Assembly: GCF_001428025.1 (NCBI RefSeq)
Contig: NZ_LMSC01000008.1
Coordinates: forward strand, 249,035-303,053
DNA length: 54,019 nt
Direction of reading: 5' to 3'
Source: Phycicoccus sp. Soil748
Lineage (GTDB): Bacteria; Actinomycetota; Actinomycetes; Actinomycetales; Dermatophilaceae
In this document: piece by piece, positions 43,039 through 51,891 of the stretch
Layout of the letters: every line of letters begins with the position of its first letter
How positions within the stretch are numbered: position 1 is the stretch's first letter
Notes under the pieces: model-generated
Told to the model about the DNA's origin: nothing
Seen by the model: the letters and a program-made list of their open reading frames with translations, nothing else
Databases searched by the model: none
Position numbers and translations under genes: made by a program

Positions 43039-43623
43039 GTGACGGCCACCGCGCAGATCCTCACGGTCTGCACCGGCAACATCTGCCGTTCACCCTTCCT
43101 CGAGCGTGCCCTGCAGGCTGAGCTGGATGGCTCCTGGGGGACCGGGGCGGCGCTGGTCAGCAGCGCGGGTACGGGTGCGTTGGCCGGCCACGGCATGGAC
43201 GCGCGCGCCCAGGTTCGCCTCGAGGATGCCGGGTACGCCGCTCACGGCTTCGTCGCTCGTCAGCTCACGGCGTCGATGGTCGCCGAGTCGGACCTGGTGC
43301 TGACCGCGACCCGCGCCCACCGCGCCGAGGTCGCCCGGCTGCACCCCCGGGCCCTGCGCTACGTGTTCTCCTTCCGCGAGTTCGCGGAGCTCGTCGCTAG
43401 GGTCCCCGCCGAGCGGCTGCACGCCGTGACCGGGTCCGCCCGGGAACAGGTCGTGCGTGCCGTGGGACTGGCGGTCGCCCAGCGAGGGGCGCGCGCACCC
43501 CTGAGCGACCTCGATGCCGACATCGTCGACCCCTTCCGTCGCGCAGACGAGGTCTTCGACGAGATGAGCCGGCAGATCATGGAATCGCTGCCGAGCGTTG
43601 CCCACGCACTGGGCAGGGCCTGA
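43039..43623 (+). CDS. Low-molecular-weight protein tyrosine phosphatase
   Basis: A 194-residue protein. The P-loop CTGNICRS (C-x5-R-S) is at residues about 11-18 and the general acid loop is DADIVDPF near residue 165. TATRAHRAEVARLHPRALRY is typical. It dephosphorylates tyrosine residues, often of a BY-kinase; such a kinase is encoded 2.7 kb away at 46282. Its stop overlaps the next start (TGATG). Confidence 0.92.
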   Translation: MTATAQILTVCTGNICRSPFLERALQAELDGSWGTGAALVSSAGTGALAGHGMDARAQVRLEDAGYAAHGFVARQLTASMVAESDLVLTATRAHRAEVARLHPRALRYVFSFREFAELVARVPAERLHAVTGSAREQVVRAVGLAVAQRGARAPLSDLDADIVDPFRRADEVFDEMSRQIMESLPSVAHALGRA

Positions 43624-44552
43624 TGGGACGTCTCTCGGAGCGGATGGGCACCGTCGGCCTCGCCGTGCTGCTGGTCGTCGACGTCGTCCTGGTCGGGACC
43701 GCGCTCACCACCACCCATGAGCCGGTGACGGGCGGGGGAGCGCCGGTCGTGGCCACGCCCGTCGGGGCCGGCGACGGCGCGGCTGCGCCGGGAGCGTCGG
43801 CAACCACCTCCTCCTCCCCGGCGGCCGAGGCTGTCCCGCTCGTGGTCGGGCTGACCGTGGTCAACCCGACCACCGCCGTCCGCTTCACGACCGGGACCTG
43901 CGCAGACGGGGGAGCAACGATGGCCCTGACGACGGACGGGGGGCGGTCCTGGAAAGCGCAGACGGCGCCGTTCGACGTCCTGACGAGGGTCAGGGTGCGG
44001 GCCAACGGGTCGGCCTTCGCCGTCGGAGCCGACTCCGGGGCTCGGTGCGCCGCCCGGATCCGGCAGGCCGACTCCTACTCGGGGAGCTTCGGGACCCCTC
44101 GCGCGGTGCAGGACGCGTGGTTCCGCGACCCGCACAGCGCCGGCTCCATAGGTCTTCCGAAGGGTCACCTGGGGCGCCCGTGCGGCGGCGAGGCCGTCGT
44201 CGACCTCTCCGTGGTGGACGCCGGTGCGGTGGTGCTGTGCGCCGACGGGCGGGTCCTGTCCAGCGCCAGCGGTGACCACTGGAAGACCCGGGCGACGCTC
44301 GACGGCGCCCTGGCGGTCGCCCAGACGAACGGGGGGCGCGTGCTGGTGGCCGCCCCCGGCCTCGGTGGCTGTGCGGGGGTGGCGGTGGTCGACGCCGCGA
44401 GCCCCGACACCGTCGTGGGGTGCGCGGCGCTGGACACCGCGAAGGTCGAGCCCGGGACCGTTGCCCTGGCGGTCACCACCGATGGTGGATGGCTGGCGGT
44501 GGGCGACGACACCTACCGTTCCGACAAGGCCTACTCCACCTGGAAGAGCTGA
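43623..44552 (+). CDS. Membrane-anchored protein of unknown function
   Basis: A 309-residue protein. One N-terminal helix (VGLAVLLVVDVVLVGTAL) and a Thr/Ala/Ser/Gly-rich linker lead to an extracytoplasmic domain with MALTTDGGRSWKAQT and LSSASGDHWKTR, which recall BNR/sialidase-like beta-propeller blades, and scattered Cys pairs. The ATG overlaps the phosphatase stop, so the two are translated together. Function unknown. Confidence 0.75.
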   Translation: MGRLSERMGTVGLAVLLVVDVVLVGTALTTTHEPVTGGGAPVVATPVGAGDGAAAPGASATTSSSPAAEAVPLVVGLTVVNPTTAVRFTTGTCADGGATMALTTDGGRSWKAQTAPFDVLTRVRVRANGSAFAVGADSGARCAARIRQADSYSGSFGTPRAVQDAWFRDPHSAGSIGLPKGHLGRPCGGEAVVDLSVVDAGAVVLCADGRVLSSASGDHWKTRATLDGALAVAQTNGGRVLVAAPGLGGCAGVAVVDAASPDTVVGCAALDTAKVEPGTVALAVTTDGGWLAVGDDTYRSDKAYSTWKS

Positions 44553-44689
44553 CGCTCGACCGGTGTGCCGGGTGCGGACGTGCCGGCGTGCCGCTGTGCC
44601 GCATACGGGCAGCCGGCTGCACGCCCGGCCGTCGCTGTCGGGTCCCGAGGCCTCGAGGTCGGGTACCTCGCCGACCGTAGAGTGGGACC

Positions 44690-45160
44690 GTGTACGACGC
44701 AGGTGAGCTGTTGCGAGCCCACGGACTCAGGATGACCCCCCAACGCCAACGGGTGCTGGACGCGGTCGCGACCCTCGGGCACGCCACCCCGGACGACGTC
44801 GTGGCCCGGGTCTCGGCAGACGGGGGGACGCCGCTGGCCACCTCGACGGTGTACCGGGCCCTGGAGGCGTTGGAGTCCCTGGGTATCGTCGGCCACACCC
44901 ACCTCGACCACCATGCACCGAGCTACCACCTGGCGGACCACGCCGACCACGTCCACCTCGTCTGCCGGTCGTGCGGCCGCGTGCAGCAGTGCGACCGGCA
45001 GGCGGCAGATGCCTTCATCGGGAATGTTCTCAGGGCCACGGGCTTTGTCGCTGACGTGACGCACATGGCGGTGCACGGCGAGTGCGCAGAGTGCGCGAGC
45101 GGCCCCGATGGCCACCAGAGCGCGAAGGAGCCCCAGCGTGGACCCACGCACGACCACTGA
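44690..45160 (+). CDS. Fur-family metalloregulator
   Basis: A 156-residue protein. Winged helix: GLRMTPQRQRVLDAVATLGH and TSTVYRALEALESLGIV. Metal sites: HLDHHAPSYHLADHADHVH, then CRSCG and CAEC for structural zinc. It could be a Fur, Zur or PerR-type regulator; the sequence alone does not decide. TAGAGT (44678-44683) ends six bases before GTG 44690, so translation is probably leaderless. Its 3' end overlaps the ygfZ start by 23 bases. Confidence 0.92.
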   Translation: MYDAGELLRAHGLRMTPQRQRVLDAVATLGHATPDDVVARVSADGGTPLATSTVYRALEALESLGIVGHTHLDHHAPSYHLADHADHVHLVCRSCGRVQQCDRQAADAFIGNVLRATGFVADVTHMAVHGECAECASGPDGHQSAKEPQRGPTHDH

Positions 45161-46244
45161 CCCTGCGGACGAGACGACCCGCGAGCGCCTCCCCAGCGAG
45201 GCCCCCCCTGCAGCTGGCCCGACGGACGACCGCCGTCGCTCGGCGCTGTTGTCGCGACCGGGAGCGGTCGAGGGGGACGGGGCTGACGCGGGCGTCGCGG
45301 CCCACTACGGCAACCCCATGCGGGAGCAGCGCCTCCTGGTGGACGGCCTGGCGGTGGTCGACCTGTCCCACCGTGGCGTGGTCACGGTCTCCGGCCCCGA
45401 CAGGCTGTCCTGGCTGCACTCGATCACGACCCAGCACCTCACTGGCCTGCCGCCGCTGCAGTCCCGGGAGTCGCTCGTCCTCAGTCCCAAGGGGCACATC
45501 GAGCACGACCTCCACCTGGTCGACGACGGCGAGACCACCTGGATCACGACCGAGCCGGGTACCGCGCCGGCCCTCACCGCGTGGCTGGCCTCGATGCGCT
45601 TCATGCTGCGCGTCGACGTCAACGACGTCAGTGACGACTGGGCCGTGGTGGGCGAGTCCTCCTCCGCCGAGGCCCTCCCGGGTGAGCACCTGGCGTGGCG
45701 CGACCCCTGGCCCGGGCTCGTCGGCGACACCGCCGCCTACGGCCCCGACGAGGGTCACCCGGCCCGGGGCCGCGCGTGGCGCGAGGTGATCGTGCCGATG
45801 GCAGACCTCGCGTCGGCAGTCGGCGACCGGGATCTTGCGGGCACGTGGGCGGCGGAGGCGCTGCGCGTGGCTGCCTGGCGCCCGCGGCTGGGCTTCGAGA
45901 CGGACCACCGCACCATCCCCCACGAGACCGACTGGCTGCGTACCGCCGTCCACCTGCACAAGGGCTGCTACCGGGGACAGGAGACGGTGGCGCGGGTCCA
46001 CAACCTGGGGCGGCCACCGCGGCGCCTGACCTTCCTGCACCTCGACGGCTCCGGGCACGGCCTCCCCGAACGGGGCGGGGCCATCCTGCTCGAAGATCGT
46101 CAGGTCGGGTGGGTCACCTCGGTGGCGAGACACTTCGAGGACGGCCCGATCGGGCTCGCCCTCCTGAAGCGCAACACCCCCGTCGACGCGACGTTGGAGG
46201 TCGACGGGGTGACGGCCAGCCAGACCGAGGTCGTGGCCCCCTGA
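45138..46244 (+). CDS. ygfZ: YgfZ/GcvT-like folate-binding protein
   Basis: A 368-residue protein. VVTVSGPDRLSWLHSITTQH and the hallmark KGCYRGQETVAR (K-G-C-Y-x-G-Q-E) identify YgfZ, a folate-dependent helper for iron-sulfur enzymes. IPHETDW and GLALLKRN follow the family. GTG 45138 is preceded by GAAGGAG at seven bases, better than ATG 45108. It overlaps the Fur-family gene, a suggestive pairing of an Fe-S helper with a metal regulator. Confidence 0.9.
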   Translation: MDPRTTTDPADETTRERLPSEAPPAAGPTDDRRRSALLSRPGAVEGDGADAGVAAHYGNPMREQRLLVDGLAVVDLSHRGVVTVSGPDRLSWLHSITTQHLTGLPPLQSRESLVLSPKGHIEHDLHLVDDGETTWITTEPGTAPALTAWLASMRFMLRVDVNDVSDDWAVVGESSSAEALPGEHLAWRDPWPGLVGDTAAYGPDEGHPARGRAWREVIVPMADLASAVGDRDLAGTWAAEALRVAAWRPRLGFETDHRTIPHETDWLRTAVHLHKGCYRGQETVARVHNLGRPPRRLTFLHLDGSGHGLPERGGAILLEDRQVGWVTSVARHFEDGPIGLALLKRNTPVDATLEVDGVTASQTEVVAP

Positions 46245-46284
46245 GCGGAGGTGGCGAGGGTCAGAGCGGAGGTGCCGAGGGTCA
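46243..46284. repeat. 21-bp tandem duplication between convergent stop codons
   Basis: GAGCGGAGGTGGCGAGGGTCA (46243-46263, one of 21 bases) is followed directly by a copy with one change (46264-46284). The first unit overlaps the ygfZ stop and the second overlaps the BY-kinase stop. Confidence 0.85.
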
Positions 46285-47694
46285 GACGCTGGCGCTCTGG
46301 CGGTCCTTGGCGCGCTGCTTGCGGCTGCGGTCAGCCGTGAGCGGCGCGTAGCCGTTGCCGTAGTAGTAGGTGCCGGCGTCGGCCCCGCGGGTGGGGATGC
46401 GGTTGACCACGATGCCGAGCAGGTTGCCGCCGACGGTCTCCAGCGACTCGAGTGCCCGGTTGAGCTGTTCCTTCTTCACGACTCCGCAGCCAGCCACCAT
46501 GACCACGCCGCCGGTGATGGTGCTCAACACCGTCGAGTCGGTCGCAGGCAGGACGGGGGGAGCGTCGATGATGACGTAGTCGAACATCTGCTCGAGCTGG
46601 CGGATGGTGCGCGACATGGTGTCCGAACCCAGGAGCTCGCTCGGGTTGGGCGGGATCTGACCTGCGCCCAGCACCTGGATGCCGGTGTCCCCGTAGGGCT
46701 GCAGGACGTCGGCGAGGTCTGCCTGACCGATCAGCACGTTGGTCAGCCCGACCGCACCCTCCATGCCCATGTAGCGCAGGAGGCGGGGACGGCGGAGGTC
46801 ACCCTCGATCACGCACACGCGCGCACCTGCCGCGGCCATGCTGATGGCGAGGTTGGCGGTCGTGGTGGTCTTGCCCTCTCCAGGGAGGGAGGACGTGAAG
46901 ACGATCGACCGCGGGTGCTTGGCGGCGTCGACGAACTGCAGGTTGGTACGCAGCGCCCGGAACGCCTCCGCGCGCGTGCTGTGGGGGTCCGACTGGACGA
47001 TGAGCGGGTGCTTGGGCGCATCAGGGTCGAAGAGGATCCCGCCGATGACGGTCTCGTCCGTGGCGTCCTTGACGTCGCGCTCGCTCCGCACGGAGGTGTC
47101 GAAGGTGTCCCGCAGGAGCGCGGTGCCGAGTCCGAGCACGATGCCGAGGACGACCCCCAGGCCGATGTTGCGCACCGGGTTGGGGCTGATGGGCGCGGTG
47201 GGCACCGAGGGCGGGCGCACGACCGACACCTTGACCGGGCTGGGGGAGGTGTCGGACACCCGCTCCAGGTCGAGGATGCTCGCCGAGAACTGCTTGCCCA
47301 CGGCGTCGGCGATGTTCGCCGCCGACTGGGGGTTGCGGTCGGTGACCAGCACGTCGATCAGGACCGTCTCGATCGGGACGGTCGCGGTGATCTTCTGCCC
47401 GAGGCTGTCGGCCGACATGTCGAGGCCCAGCTCCTTGATCACCGGGTCGAGCACGGCGGGCGTCGTGATCAGGTCGGCGTAGGACTTCACCCGCTGCTGG
47501 CTGAAGGTGTTGCCCTGGAGCAGCTGGGTGGAGTCGGCGCCCGCCGAGGTGGAGACGAACAGCTGGGTGCGCGCCTGGTACACCTTCGGACTGGTCAACG
47601 TGAAGAGGGCGGCGAGCGCGACGACGAGGAGCGTCACGGCGGTGATGAGGCGCCAGCGCTTGCTGACCACTCGGTAGTAGTCGCGGAGGTCCAC
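46282..47694 (-). CDS. Polysaccharide-type tyrosine autokinase (Wzz-BY-kinase fusion)
   Basis: A 470-residue protein. The N-terminal Wzz domain has helix 1 (LITAVTLLVVALAALF) and helix 2 near residue 185 (IGLGVVLGIVLGLGTALL). The cytoplasmic BY-kinase domain has Walker A SSLPGEGKTTTT (about 270), Walker A' CVIEGDLRRPR and Walker B VIIDAPPVLPATDS, and a C-terminal tyrosine cluster GTYYYGNGYAPL that is autophosphorylated. It normally controls exopolysaccharide chain length, yet no sugar polymer genes are nearby. GTG 47694 has AGCAGGA upstream. The phosphatase at 43039 may be its partner. Confidence 0.92.
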   Translation of the reverse strand: MDLRDYYRVVSKRWRLITAVTLLVVALAALFTLTSPKVYQARTQLFVSTSAGADSTQLLQGNTFSQQRVKSYADLITTPAVLDPVIKELGLDMSADSLGQKITATVPIETVLIDVLVTDRNPQSAANIADAVGKQFSASILDLERVSDTSPSPVKVSVVRPPSVPTAPISPNPVRNIGLGVVLGIVLGLGTALLRDTFDTSVRSERDVKDATDETVIGGILFDPDAPKHPLIVQSDPHSTRAEAFRALRTNLQFVDAAKHPRSIVFTSSLPGEGKTTTTANLAISMAAAGARVCVIEGDLRRPRLLRYMGMEGAVGLTNVLIGQADLADVLQPYGDTGIQVLGAGQIPPNPSELLGSDTMSRTIRQLEQMFDYVIIDAPPVLPATDSTVLSTITGGVVMVAGCGVVKKEQLNRALESLETVGGNLLGIVVNRIPTRGADAGTYYYGNGYAPLTADRSRKQRAKDRQSASV

Positions 47695-47834
47695 GGTCCT
47701 GCTTTCGTTGTGTTGCCGGTCGCCGGTTGTCGCCGCTTGTTCGAGTTTGCGGTCGGGCGCCCGCCAGTCTCCCACACCCACTTGCAGGGACGGTGCGCTA
47801 GAGGCGGCCGCAATGGCACGGCACTGCTGCCAAG

Positions 47835-48689
47835 ATGTCCGCCATGGCCACGACCCCCGGCACCCTGATCACCGTCGCACCCACCGGCGCCGAGCTGTCC
47901 AAGGGTGACTTCCCGCAGCTGCCGACCACGCTCGAGGAGCTCGTCGAGACCGCCGTCTCGTGCGAGGCCGCCGGCGCGTCGATGATCCACCTGCACATCC
48001 GCGACGCCGAGCACCGCCCGACGCTCGACCACGGCCACCTCAAGGCCGCGGTCGACGCCCTTCGGGAGCAGACGACCCTGGTGGTGCAGCTGTCGACCGG
48101 TGGCAGCGTCCATGACCCGCTCGAGCAGCGGCTGACGGTCCTCGACGCCGAGCCCGACTCCTGCTCGCTCACCTGCGGCACCACCAACTTCGGGGACGAC
48201 GTCTTCCTCAACCCCTACGGCTTCATGTCCGACCTCTACGTGCAGGCGCAGGAGCGCGAGGTCGTGCCGGAGTTCGAGCTGTTCGACCTCGGCCACGTCG
48301 CCGCCCTCGCCCGCCTCATCGACACCCACGGGCTGCCCTTCGGCGGCAAGGTGCACGTCGACTTCGTGACCGGTGTCCCGGGCGGCATGCCGGGGACGCC
48401 GGCCGCCCTCGTCGCCGGCGTCTCGATGCTGCCCGCCGAGGTCACCTCCTGGTCGGCGACTGGTATCGGGCGCACCCACCTGCCCATCGCTGCCGCGGCC
48501 CTCGCGGCAGGCGGCCACCTGCGCGTCGGGATGGAGGACAACGTGGTGTTCTCGCGCGGAGTCCAGGTCCAGCACAACCGTGAGCTCGTCGAGCGCGCGG
48601 CGCACCTCGCCGAGGTGATGCAGCGTCCTGCGATGTCGACGGATGACGCCCGCGCCCTGCTGGGCGTCAAGGACCGCCGCACCGCCTGA
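47835..48689 (+). CDS. BKACE family (DUF849) beta-keto acid cleavage enzyme
   Basis: A 284-residue TIM-barrel protein. TLITVAPTGAELSKGDFPQL, the zinc-binding MIHLHIRDAEH, VVQLSTGG, and the C-terminal GGHLRVGMEDNVVFSRG match BKACE enzymes, which condense a beta-keto acid with acetyl-CoA. 3-keto-5-aminohexanoate is the best known substrate; substrate here unknown. ATG 47835 or 47844 may be used; no clear ribosome-binding site. Confidence 0.9.
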   Translation: MSAMATTPGTLITVAPTGAELSKGDFPQLPTTLEELVETAVSCEAAGASMIHLHIRDAEHRPTLDHGHLKAAVDALREQTTLVVQLSTGGSVHDPLEQRLTVLDAEPDSCSLTCGTTNFGDDVFLNPYGFMSDLYVQAQEREVVPEFELFDLGHVAALARLIDTHGLPFGGKVHVDFVTGVPGGMPGTPAALVAGVSMLPAEVTSWSATGIGRTHLPIAAAALAAGGHLRVGMEDNVVFSRGVQVQHNRELVERAAHLAEVMQRPAMSTDDARALLGVKDRRTA

Positions 48690-48735
48690 CACCGGACGGG
48701 ATGTGGTCACCGTCACGCTGCCTGCAGTTTGCATT

Positions 48736-48751
48736 TTGCTAACTAGAGCAA
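48736..48751. promoter_or_regulatory. Inverted repeat in front of the XRE regulator gene
   Basis: TTGCT-AACTAG-AGCAA lies 13 bases before the ATG in an AT-rich patch and just before GGAGG. It is placed for autoregulation by the XRE protein. Confidence 0.5.
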
Positions 48752-48764
48752 GCACACTGGAGGC

Positions 48765-49256
48765 ATGAGCCGGATTCCGCTGGGACCCCTGGGAGGTGAG
48801 AGCCTCGGTGACTACCTGCGCGAGCAGCGCCAGACCGCCAGGCTCTCGCTGCGCCAGCTGTCCGAGCTGGCCGGGGTCTCCAACCCCTACCTGTCGCAGA
48901 TCGAGCGGGGCCTGAAGAAGCCCAGCGCCGAGATCCTCCAGCAGCTCGCCAAGGGCCTCGAGGTCTCCGCCGAGTCGCTCTACGTGCGGGCCGGCATCCT
49001 CGACGAGCGCCAGGGCCACCAGGCCGAGGCGCCGGACACCCGGGCCGTCATCGGCGCCGACCCGCGACTCAACGCCCGTCAGAAGTCCGCCCTGCTGGAC
49101 ATCTACGACTCGTTCGTCGGTGGCGACGCCGCCCCGAGGAGCACCCGCACCCGCAAGGCCGCCTCCGGCACCACGCGCAAGGCCGCCTCCGGCACCACGC
49201 GCAAGCCCACGACCCGGGCAGCCAAGACCTCCACCACCCGCACCGAAGGAGAATGA
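48765..49256 (+). CDS. XRE-family helix-turn-helix regulator
   Basis: A 163-residue protein. LGDYLREQRQTARLSLRQLS then LAGVSNPYLSQIERGLKKPS and AEILQQLAKGLEVSAESLYV form the XRE HTH (residues about 14-72). RLNARQKSALLDIYDSFV is a conserved second segment. The last 45 residues are a basic Thr/Ala/Lys tail with two identical eight-residue units (RKAASGTT), due to a 24-bp tandem duplication. ACTGGAGG precedes the ATG. The HbhA-like gene starts one base after its stop. Confidence 0.92.
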   Translation: MSRIPLGPLGGESLGDYLREQRQTARLSLRQLSELAGVSNPYLSQIERGLKKPSAEILQQLAKGLEVSAESLYVRAGILDERQGHQAEAPDTRAVIGADPRLNARQKSALLDIYDSFVGGDAAPRSTRTRKAASGTTRKAASGTTRKPTTRAAKTSTTRTEGE

Positions 49257-49257
49257 C

Positions 49258-49968
49258 ATGGCACTCGTTGCCGACATCCGCAAGAACGTCATCGACACGA
49301 CCCCGGTGTTCGCCGCCGTGGGCCTGACCGACCTGGCCGTCGAGAAGGTCCGCGAGGCCCGCACCCGCGCCGCGGCCCGCACCGAGGCGCTGCGCGCCGA
49401 GCTCGCCGCAGACCTCGACCCGGCCGCCCTCCAGACCCGCGCGCAGACCCGCGTCCTCGGTGTCGCCGAGCAGGCGCAGGAGCTGCCGGCCCTGGCGCTC
49501 AACCGCAGCCTCGTGCTGGCCGGCAAGGCGCAGGAGTCCTACGAGTCCGTCGCCGCCCGCGGCGAGCAGCTCGTCAAGCGCGTCCGCACCCAGAAGGCCA
49601 CCCAGGACCTGATCGCCCAGGCCGGCACCACCGTCGCCCTCGGCAAGGGTGCGGTCACCACCGTGCGCAAGTCGGCCACCGACATCCAGCGCTCCGCCAA
49701 GGCCACGCTGACCACCGGTCGCAAGGAGGCCGCCACGGTCGCCGACGTCGTCGCGGGCTCGGTCGCCGTGGAGACCGCCGAGGTGGCCACGGCCGCCAAG
49801 GAGTCCGCCAAGCGCACCCGTACGGCTGCCAAGCGCACCTCGACCACCACCAAGAAGTCCGCCACCGCCACCAAGTCCGCCACCAAGCGCGCGACCACCG
49901 GTGCGAAGAAGACCGCGTCGACTGCGAAGAAGGCCAGCACCACCGCCGCCGCCAAGGTCGGCGACTGA
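49258..49968 (+). CDS. HbhA-like (heparin-binding hemagglutinin-type) protein
   Basis: A 236-residue protein. ADIRKNVIDTTPVFAAVGLT then helices with regular Ala/Glu/Arg (VEKVREARTRAAARTEALRA) suggest a coiled coil. The last 70 residues are a Lys/Ala/Thr-rich basic tail (KRTRTAAKRTSTTTKKSATA). The plan matches mycobacterial HbhA, whose Lys-rich tail binds sulfated sugars or DNA. The XRE-HbhA gene pair, with GAAGGAG between, is also typical. Histone-like DNA binding is another possibility. A strong terminator follows. Confidence 0.85.
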   Translation: MALVADIRKNVIDTTPVFAAVGLTDLAVEKVREARTRAAARTEALRAELAADLDPAALQTRAQTRVLGVAEQAQELPALALNRSLVLAGKAQESYESVAARGEQLVKRVRTQKATQDLIAQAGTTVALGKGAVTTVRKSATDIQRSAKATLTTGRKEAATVADVVAGSVAVETAEVATAAKESAKRTRTAAKRTSTTTKKSATATKSATKRATTGAKKTASTAKKASTTAAAKVGD

Positions 49969-50017
49969 CCAGCGAGTGACCGGCGACTGAGCCGGGCCCT
50001 GCCCTGCAGCGCCGCGA

Positions 50018-50049
50018 ACGGCCCCCACCCCACACGGGGTGGGGGCCGT
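50018..50049 (+). terminator. Strong hairpin after the HbhA-like gene
   Basis: ACGGCCCCCACCCC (50018-50031), loop ACAC, and its exact complement (50036-50049), a 14-bp stem. Confidence 0.85.
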
Positions 50050-50083
50050 CCGTCGTCCGCTGACCGTGGCTAGGCTCGGTGGG

Positions 50084-51064
50084 GTGAGCACGCTGCATAC
50101 CGCCACCCCGCCCGCCCTCGACGACGCCCCCGTCCTCGCGCACTACGTGCGTGGCGGGTTCGTGGAGTCCGCCCACCGTGCCTCCGTGGTCGCGACCGGG
50201 CCGGACGGCGCGCACCTGCTCGCGCTGGGCGCCGTCGACGACCCGGTGTTCCCGCGGTCGTCCAACAAGCCGGTGCAGACGCTGGCCATGGTGCGTGCGG
50301 GGCTCCGTATGCCGGCCCACCATCTCGCCATCGCGTCGGCGAGCCACTCTGGTGAGGACTTCCACCTCACGGCGGTGCGCGAGATGCTCGCCTCCGTCGG
50401 GCTCACCGAGGGCGCCCTGCAGAACACCCCCGACTACCCCGTGAACGACGACGCGCGCGAGGCGGTCCTGCGCAGCGGGGGCGGCAAGCTGCCCATCACC
50501 CAGAACTGCTCCGGCAAGCACGCCGCGATGCTCGCCACCTGCGTGGTCAACGGCTGGGACACCACGACGTACCGCGACCCCTCGCACCCGCTGCAGCAGG
50601 CCATCGCGCAGACGCTGGCCGAGCTCACCGGCGACGAGATCACCTCCACCGCGGTCGACGGCTGTGGGGCCCCGGTGATGGCCGTGACGCTCGCCGGCCT
50701 GGCCCGCGCGTTCGGCGCCATGGCCTCGGCCCCGGCCGGCACCCACGAGGCCGAGGTGGCCGACGCGATCCGCGCCAACCCCGCCTACCTCGGCGGCACC
50801 GGCCGCGACGTCACCGCCCTCATCGAGCACACTCCCGGCCTCATCGCCAAGGACGGTGCCGAGTCCGTGTACGCCGTGGGGCTGGCCGACGGCCGCGGCG
50901 TCGCCCTCAAGGTCGCCGACGGCTACCCCCGCGCCAAGCCGGTCATCCTCGCTGCCGCCCTGCGACGCCTCGGCGTCGACTCCCCGGCCCTCGCCCAGCT
51001 GGAGCACTCGCCGGTGCTCGGGCACGGCGAGCCGGTCGGCGCCATCGTCGCCGTCAACATCTGA
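50084..51064 (+). CDS. Asparaginase II family (PF06089-like) protein
   Basis: A 326-residue protein. [41 protein letters not shown] and [13 protein letters not shown] are the motifs of the thermolabile-type L-asparaginases related to Rhizobium etli asparaginase, with the Ser-Lys and Cys positions used in catalysis. It should hydrolyse asparagine to aspartate and ammonia in the cytoplasm. TAGGCT (50071-50076) ends seven bases before GTG 50084, so a leaderless start is likely; a longer frame from 50039 runs into the terminator. Confidence 0.9.
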   Translation: MSTLHTATPPALDDAPVLAHYVRGGFVESAHRASVVATGPDGAHLLALGAVDDPVFPRSSNKPVQTLAMVRAGLRMPAHHLAIASASHSGEDFHLTAVREMLASVGLTEGALQNTPDYPVNDDAREAVLRSGGGKLPITQNCSGKHAAMLATCVVNGWDTTTYRDPSHPLQQAIAQTLAELTGDEITSTAVDGCGAPVMAVTLAGLARAFGAMASAPAGTHEAEVADAIRANPAYLGGTGRDVTALIEHTPGLIAKDGAESVYAVGLADGRGVALKVADGYPRAKPVILAAALRRLGVDSPALAQLEHSPVLGHGEPVGAIVAVNI

Positions 51065-51083
51065 GCCGGGGCCGACCCCAGCC

Positions 51084-51509
51084 GTGCGTGCCGTCCTGCA
51101 GCGCGTGAGCAGTGCCTCGGTGACCGTCGGCGGGGTCGTCGTCGGCGCCATCGACGGTCCCGGGCTGGTGGCCCTGGTCGGCGTGACCCACGACGACGGG
51201 CCCGACCAGGTCGCCACGATGGCCCGCAAGATCAGCGAGCTGAGGATCCTGCGCGACGAGCGCTCGGTCGCCGACGTGGGCGCCCCGGTGCTCGTCGTCA
51301 GCCAGTTCACGCTCTACGCCGACACCCGCAAGGGGCGACGCCCGTCGTGGAACAACGCCGCCCCCGGGCCGGTCGCCGAACCCCTGGTCGACGCGGTCGT
51401 GCAGGCGCTGCGGGCCCGTGGGGTCGAGGTCGCCACAGGGCGGTTCGGCGCGATGATGGACGTCTCCCTGGTCAACGACGGGCCGGTGACCCTGGTCGTC
51501 GACGTCTGA
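51084..51509 (+). CDS. dtd: D-aminoacyl-tRNA deacylase
   Basis: A 141-residue protein. [17 protein letters not shown], the catalytic [19 protein letters not shown] (SQxxL motif) and the C-terminal [11 protein letters not shown] (GPVT motif region) identify Dtd, which frees tRNAs from D-amino acids. It has the normal family length. It follows the asparaginase gene by 19 bases. Confidence 0.95.
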   Translation: MRAVLQRVSSASVTVGGVVVGAIDGPGLVALVGVTHDDGPDQVATMARKISELRILRDERSVADVGAPVLVVSQFTLYADTRKGRRPSWNNAAPGPVAEPLVDAVVQALRARGVEVATGRFGAMMDVSLVNDGPVTLVVDV

Positions 51510-51526
51510 CGTCTAGGCTGTCGTCC

Positions 51527-51865
51527 ATGTTCGGGACACTCGGAAGCCTGCAGGCCGTGGTGACGCTGCTGCTCAGCCTCGTGGCGTTCGCCGCCGAGGT
51601 CTTCGCCCTGGTCGACGCGCTGCGCTACCGGCCGGAGGTCTACGTCGCGGCGGGCAAGCGCACCAAGCAGTTCTGGACGATCATCCTGGCCGTCGCCGTC
51701 CTCCTGGGCTTCGTCTCGCTGGGGTCCTCCGGGCGGATCTTCTCGATCGGCCTCATCGCGTTCGTCGGCGCCGCGATCTACCTGGCCGACGTGAGGCCGG
51801 CCCTGAGGCAGATGGTGGGACGAGGGGGCGGGAGCCAGCACATGGGCCCCTACGGACCGTGGTGA
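51527..51865 (+). CDS. DUF2516 membrane protein
   Basis: A 112-residue protein with three hydrophobic segments (LQAVVTLLLSLVAFAAEVFA, FWTIILAVAVLLGFVSLG, IFSIGLIAFVGAAIYLADV). The segment ALVDALRYRPEVYVAAGKRT with W in the second helix fits the actinobacterial DUF2516 family, function unknown. TAGGCT (51514-51519) ends seven bases before the ATG: leaderless. Confidence 0.88.
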   Translation: MFGTLGSLQAVVTLLLSLVAFAAEVFALVDALRYRPEVYVAAGKRTKQFWTIILAVAVLLGFVSLGSSGRIFSIGLIAFVGAAIYLADVRPALRQMVGRGGGSQHMGPYGPW

Positions 51866-51891
51866 CCGCCGTGGCAGGTCAGGGGGAGGCC

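Noticed and set aside
49141-49200. CRISPR-like or VNTR array
   Set aside because: Only two 24-bp units inside a coding sequence, without spacers; it is a tandem duplication in the protein tail.
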